Of a DNA stretch of 64,000 nt, positions 61,959 through 64,000 are shown in pieces (the first letter of the stretch is position 1; the number at the start of each line of letters is the position of its first letter). Both the position numbers and the translations under genes were made by a program. Location: assembly GCF_014230305.1 (NCBI RefSeq), contig NZ_JACLAU010000006.1, positions 62,001 through 126,000 of the forward strand. Reading direction: 5' to 3'. The notes beneath the pieces are model-generated. The model ran no database searches and was not told the DNA's origin. It worked only from the letters and a program-made list of their open reading frames with translations. The DNA is from Novosphingobium aerophilum. Its GTDB lineage: Bacteria > Pseudomonadota > Alphaproteobacteria > Sphingomonadales > Sphingomonadaceae.

Positions 61959-62905
61959 CCAACCCTGTGTTGGAGTTTATCGACGCGATGGGGGCGGCGG
62001 GAATCCGCCCCCTGGAGCCAATCACCGACAAGTTGGCAGCGGGCGAGCCTGTCCGCTTTCGCGCAGATGGCGACAAGCCCGGACGGCGCAACGGCTGGGC
62101 GTGGCTGCACCTCGATGGCGTGCCGGCGGGCGTGTTCCGGCATTACCGGCTGGGCGTGCGGGCAGTGTGGCGGGCGGGGAGCAATTCCCGCTCGCTGTCA
62201 CCAGCCGAGCGGCGCGCGATCGTGGCTCAGGCCCGCGAGAGCGAGGCCCGCCGCAGGGCGGAAACCGAGGCCAAACAGGAGGCCGCGGCTGGCATCGCCC
62301 GTGATCTTTGGCGCAGGGGCCGCAAGGCCGATCCGGCGCACGGGTATCTCACGCGCAAGGGCTTGCCCCCGTTCGGCATCAGGCAGCACGGTGAGGCGCT
62401 GATCGTCCCGATGGTCGATTGCGACTTTCGCCTGTGGAACGTCCAGCGCGTTTATCCGAACGGGCGCAAACTGTTCCTGTCGGGCGGGCGGACCGATGGC
62501 CTGTTCTGGTTGCACGGCGCGTTCATGCAGGATGGCAGACCATCGGCTGGGCCGCTGGTGATCGGCGAAGGCTTCGCCACCATGGCGGCGGTCCATCATG
62601 CGACCGGGCACGGGGTTGTCGCGGCCATGTCGGCGCGCAACCTTGAGACCGTTGCCCGCGCCCTGCGCAAGCTGTTCCCCAGCCGGACCCTGATCGTCGC
62701 ATCGGACGATGACCGTCACCTATCGGAGAATATCGGCCTGAAAGCCGCTCAGAGGGCGGCTGAGTCTACCGGTGCGCTGTTGGCCACCCCGCTGCCCCTT
62801 GTCCCGGAAACGCGCTTTACGGCCTCAGGAGCCGACTCTGCGGACATTGCCCCTGCCGAGGTGGCGGCCCGGATCGCGCGGGCCAGGAGGAGCGGCCATG
62901 CGTGA
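61955..62905 (+). CDS. Toprim-domain primase-like protein
   Basis: 316 aa, GTG start overlapping the previous stop. The N-terminal region (RFRADGDKPGRRNGWAWLHLDGVPAGVFRHYRLG) is a mobile-element zinc-less primase N-domain. The centre (ILKPAHPYLTRK-like: DPAHGYLTRKGLPPFGIR) leads to a Toprim fold with VIGEGFATMAAVHHATGHGVV (catalytic Glu) and IVASDDDRHL (acidic Asp-x-Asp). It should prime or license DNA synthesis of the excised island, as in P4-like satellites and conjugative elements. Confidence 0.85.
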   Translation: MTNPVLEFIDAMGAAGIRPLEPITDKLAAGEPVRFRADGDKPGRRNGWAWLHLDGVPAGVFRHYRLGVRAVWRAGSNSRSLSPAERRAIVAQARESEARRRAETEAKQEAAAGIARDLWRRGRKADPAHGYLTRKGLPPFGIRQHGEALIVPMVDCDFRLWNVQRVYPNGRKLFLSGGRTDGLFWLHGAFMQDGRPSAGPLVIGEGFATMAAVHHATGHGVVAAMSARNLETVARALRKLFPSRTLIVASDDDRHLSENIGLKAAQRAAESTGALLATPLPLVPETRFTASGADSADIAPAEVAARIARARRSGHA

Positions 62906-64000
62906 CGTGAAAGCTCCCATGGACTTTGCCGATATGGAGCCGGAGGATTTGGCCAGCCGCATTGCTGCGGCCATGCACGTCGGCACGGGCATTCGCGCGA
63001 CGCCGTATAGCTGGCCCGACCCCCGTTCGCTGCCCACGCGGCAATGGCTGCTTGGCCATTGGCTGCTGAGGGGTGAGGTTACGGCGATCATCGCGCCTGG
63101 TGGCACCGGGAAGAGCACGATCGGCACTGCTATGGCGTTGTCGCTCGCATCCGGCCGGCCTCTGCTTGGCAAATCGCTCCCGCGTGGCGCGCAGTCGGCG
63201 TGGATCTACAACCTTGAGGATTCGCAAGACGAGCTGGACCGGCAGGTATCAGCCGCCTGTCTCTTTCATGGGATAACGGCTGTTGACTGCGCAGGCCGGC
63301 TGTTCGTGGATAGCGGGCTGATCCAGCCGCTCTGCACGGCGACCGAAGATCGCGACGGCTTCGCCCTGGTAGAGGACGTGTTCACGCAGGTGGCGGCAAC
63401 GATCCGTGAGCGTGGAATTTCGGCTGTGATCGTGGATCCATTCGTGTCCAGCCATACCGTTCACGAGAGCAGCAACGAGGCCATCAACGCCATCGCCAAG
63501 CGGTGGAAGCGGCTGGCTCAGGAAACAGGCTGCGCGGTCGTGCTGGTGCACCATACCAAGAAGCTGGGCGGGCGTGAGGTAACGGCAGAGGATGGACGCG
63601 GCGCGGTCGCCTTGCGTGACGCTGCCCGCGTCGTGCTGCCCCTCAATGCGATGAGCCAGGCCGAGGCCGAGGAACTGGGCATTACCGATCCTGCGCTTCG
63701 CCGCTCGCTGGTGCGCGTCGATACCGGCAAGGCCAATCGCGCTCCCCCGGACGCGGCAACTTGGATCAAGTTGGAAAGCCAGTGCCTCGAAAACGGCGAT
63801 GGCAGCGAGCCTGCCGATTATGTCGGCGTCGCCACGCTCTGGGAAAAGCCGGACGTGTTCCATGGCCTGAGCACATGGCACCTCTACATGGTCCAGAAAG
63901 GACTTGCGGCTGGTGACTGGCGCGAGAGTGTTCAGGCCAAGGATTGGGTTGGCCACCTTGTCGCCAACGTGGCGGGCCTGTCCGCCAAAACCGACAAAGG
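62898..64000 (+). CDS. RepA-like AAA/RecA-fold ATPase (3' truncated by window edge)
   Basis: The frame starts at ATG 62898, overlapping the Toprim gene, and stays open to the end of the window (367 codons). Walker A is APGGTGKST, Walker B AVIVDPFVSS, with the sensor region VVLVHHTKK. This is the RepA/hexameric helicase type ATPase of plasmids and integrated elements. With the Toprim protein it forms a replication module. A C-terminal helix-turn-helix or winged-helix domain may follow outside the window. Confidence 0.88.
   Translation, partial: MRDVKAPMDFADMEPEDLASRIAAAMHVGTGIRATPYSWPDPRSLPTRQWLLGHWLLRGEVTAIIAPGGTGKSTIGTAMALSLASGRPLLGKSLPRGAQSAWIYNLEDSQDELDRQVSAACLFHGITAVDCAGRLFVDSGLIQPLCTATEDRDGFALVEDVFTQVAATIRERGISAVIVDPFVSSHTVHESSNEAINAIAKRWKRLAQETGCAVVLVHHTKKLGGREVTAEDGRGAVALRDAARVVLPLNAMSQAEAEELGITDPALRRSLVRVDTGKANRAPPDAATWIKLESQCLENGDGSEPADYVGVATLWEKPDVFHGLSTWHLYMVQKGLAAGDWRESVQAKDWVGHLVANVAGLSAKTDK

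Overview
High-GC chromosomal DNA that looks like an alphaproteobacterium of the order Sphingomonadales (Novosphingobium/Sphingomonas-type). The basis is the GC level, the dense ATGA/GTGA start-stop overlaps, the UrcA-family protein, two large TonB-dependent receptors (one coupled to a beta-propeller phytase), the Tat-TldD/TldE-DUF4159-MoxR-DUF58 cluster and sphingomonad-style palindromic repeats. The genus cannot be fixed from the sequence. No rRNA, tRNA or CRISPR array was recognised.

Layout. 1-6.9 kb: end of an MFS transporter, a secreted M28 peptidase, a 272-bp MITE-like element, then an AraC regulator, a cytochrome P450 and a secreted GH13 amylase. 7.0-17.8 kb: eight tightly packed genes: Tat-exported TldD, TldE partner, DUF4159, MoxR ATPase, DUF58, BatA-like, DUF4175-like and a final membrane protein. 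18.2-21.7 kb: a partial oxidative galactose pathway with a FadR-type regulator. 21.7-30.1 kb: a secreted protein of unknown function, a dicarboxylate symporter, a TonB receptor, a sterol-desaturase-like enzyme and an M20 peptidase with altered metal ligands. 30.2-32.8 kb: a BigR-type sulfide detoxification cluster around a clear palindromic operator. 32.9-36.7 kb: UrcA protein, PadR regulator with a membrane protein, amidohydrolase. 36.9-39.6 kb: five-gene arsenic operon (arsR, two unrelated arsC types, aquaporin, arsH). 39.7-43.6 kb: TonB receptor plus phytase. 43.9-49.7 kb: a sulfotransferase/aminotransferase-like pair, a sugar-dehydrogenase-like lipoprotein, a frameshifted membrane protein and a DUF1176-type protein.

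From about 49.7 kb to the right edge lies an integrated mobile island. It has a tyrosine integrase, small cargo genes, a hairpin-rich non-coding stretch, an unrecognised 428-aa protein, a type I restriction-modification operon (hsdM-hsdS-hsdR plus an M48-like protease), an AlpA-like protein, and a primase-like Toprim protein followed by a RepA-like ATPase that runs off the window. The right end of the island is not in view.

Strongest candidates for something under-described: the TldD/TldE-MoxR cluster with a Tat signal; the sulfotransferase plus lysine-less aminotransferase-fold pair; and the island's unknown 428-aa protein facing the type I R-M operon, preceded by a cluster of hairpins.
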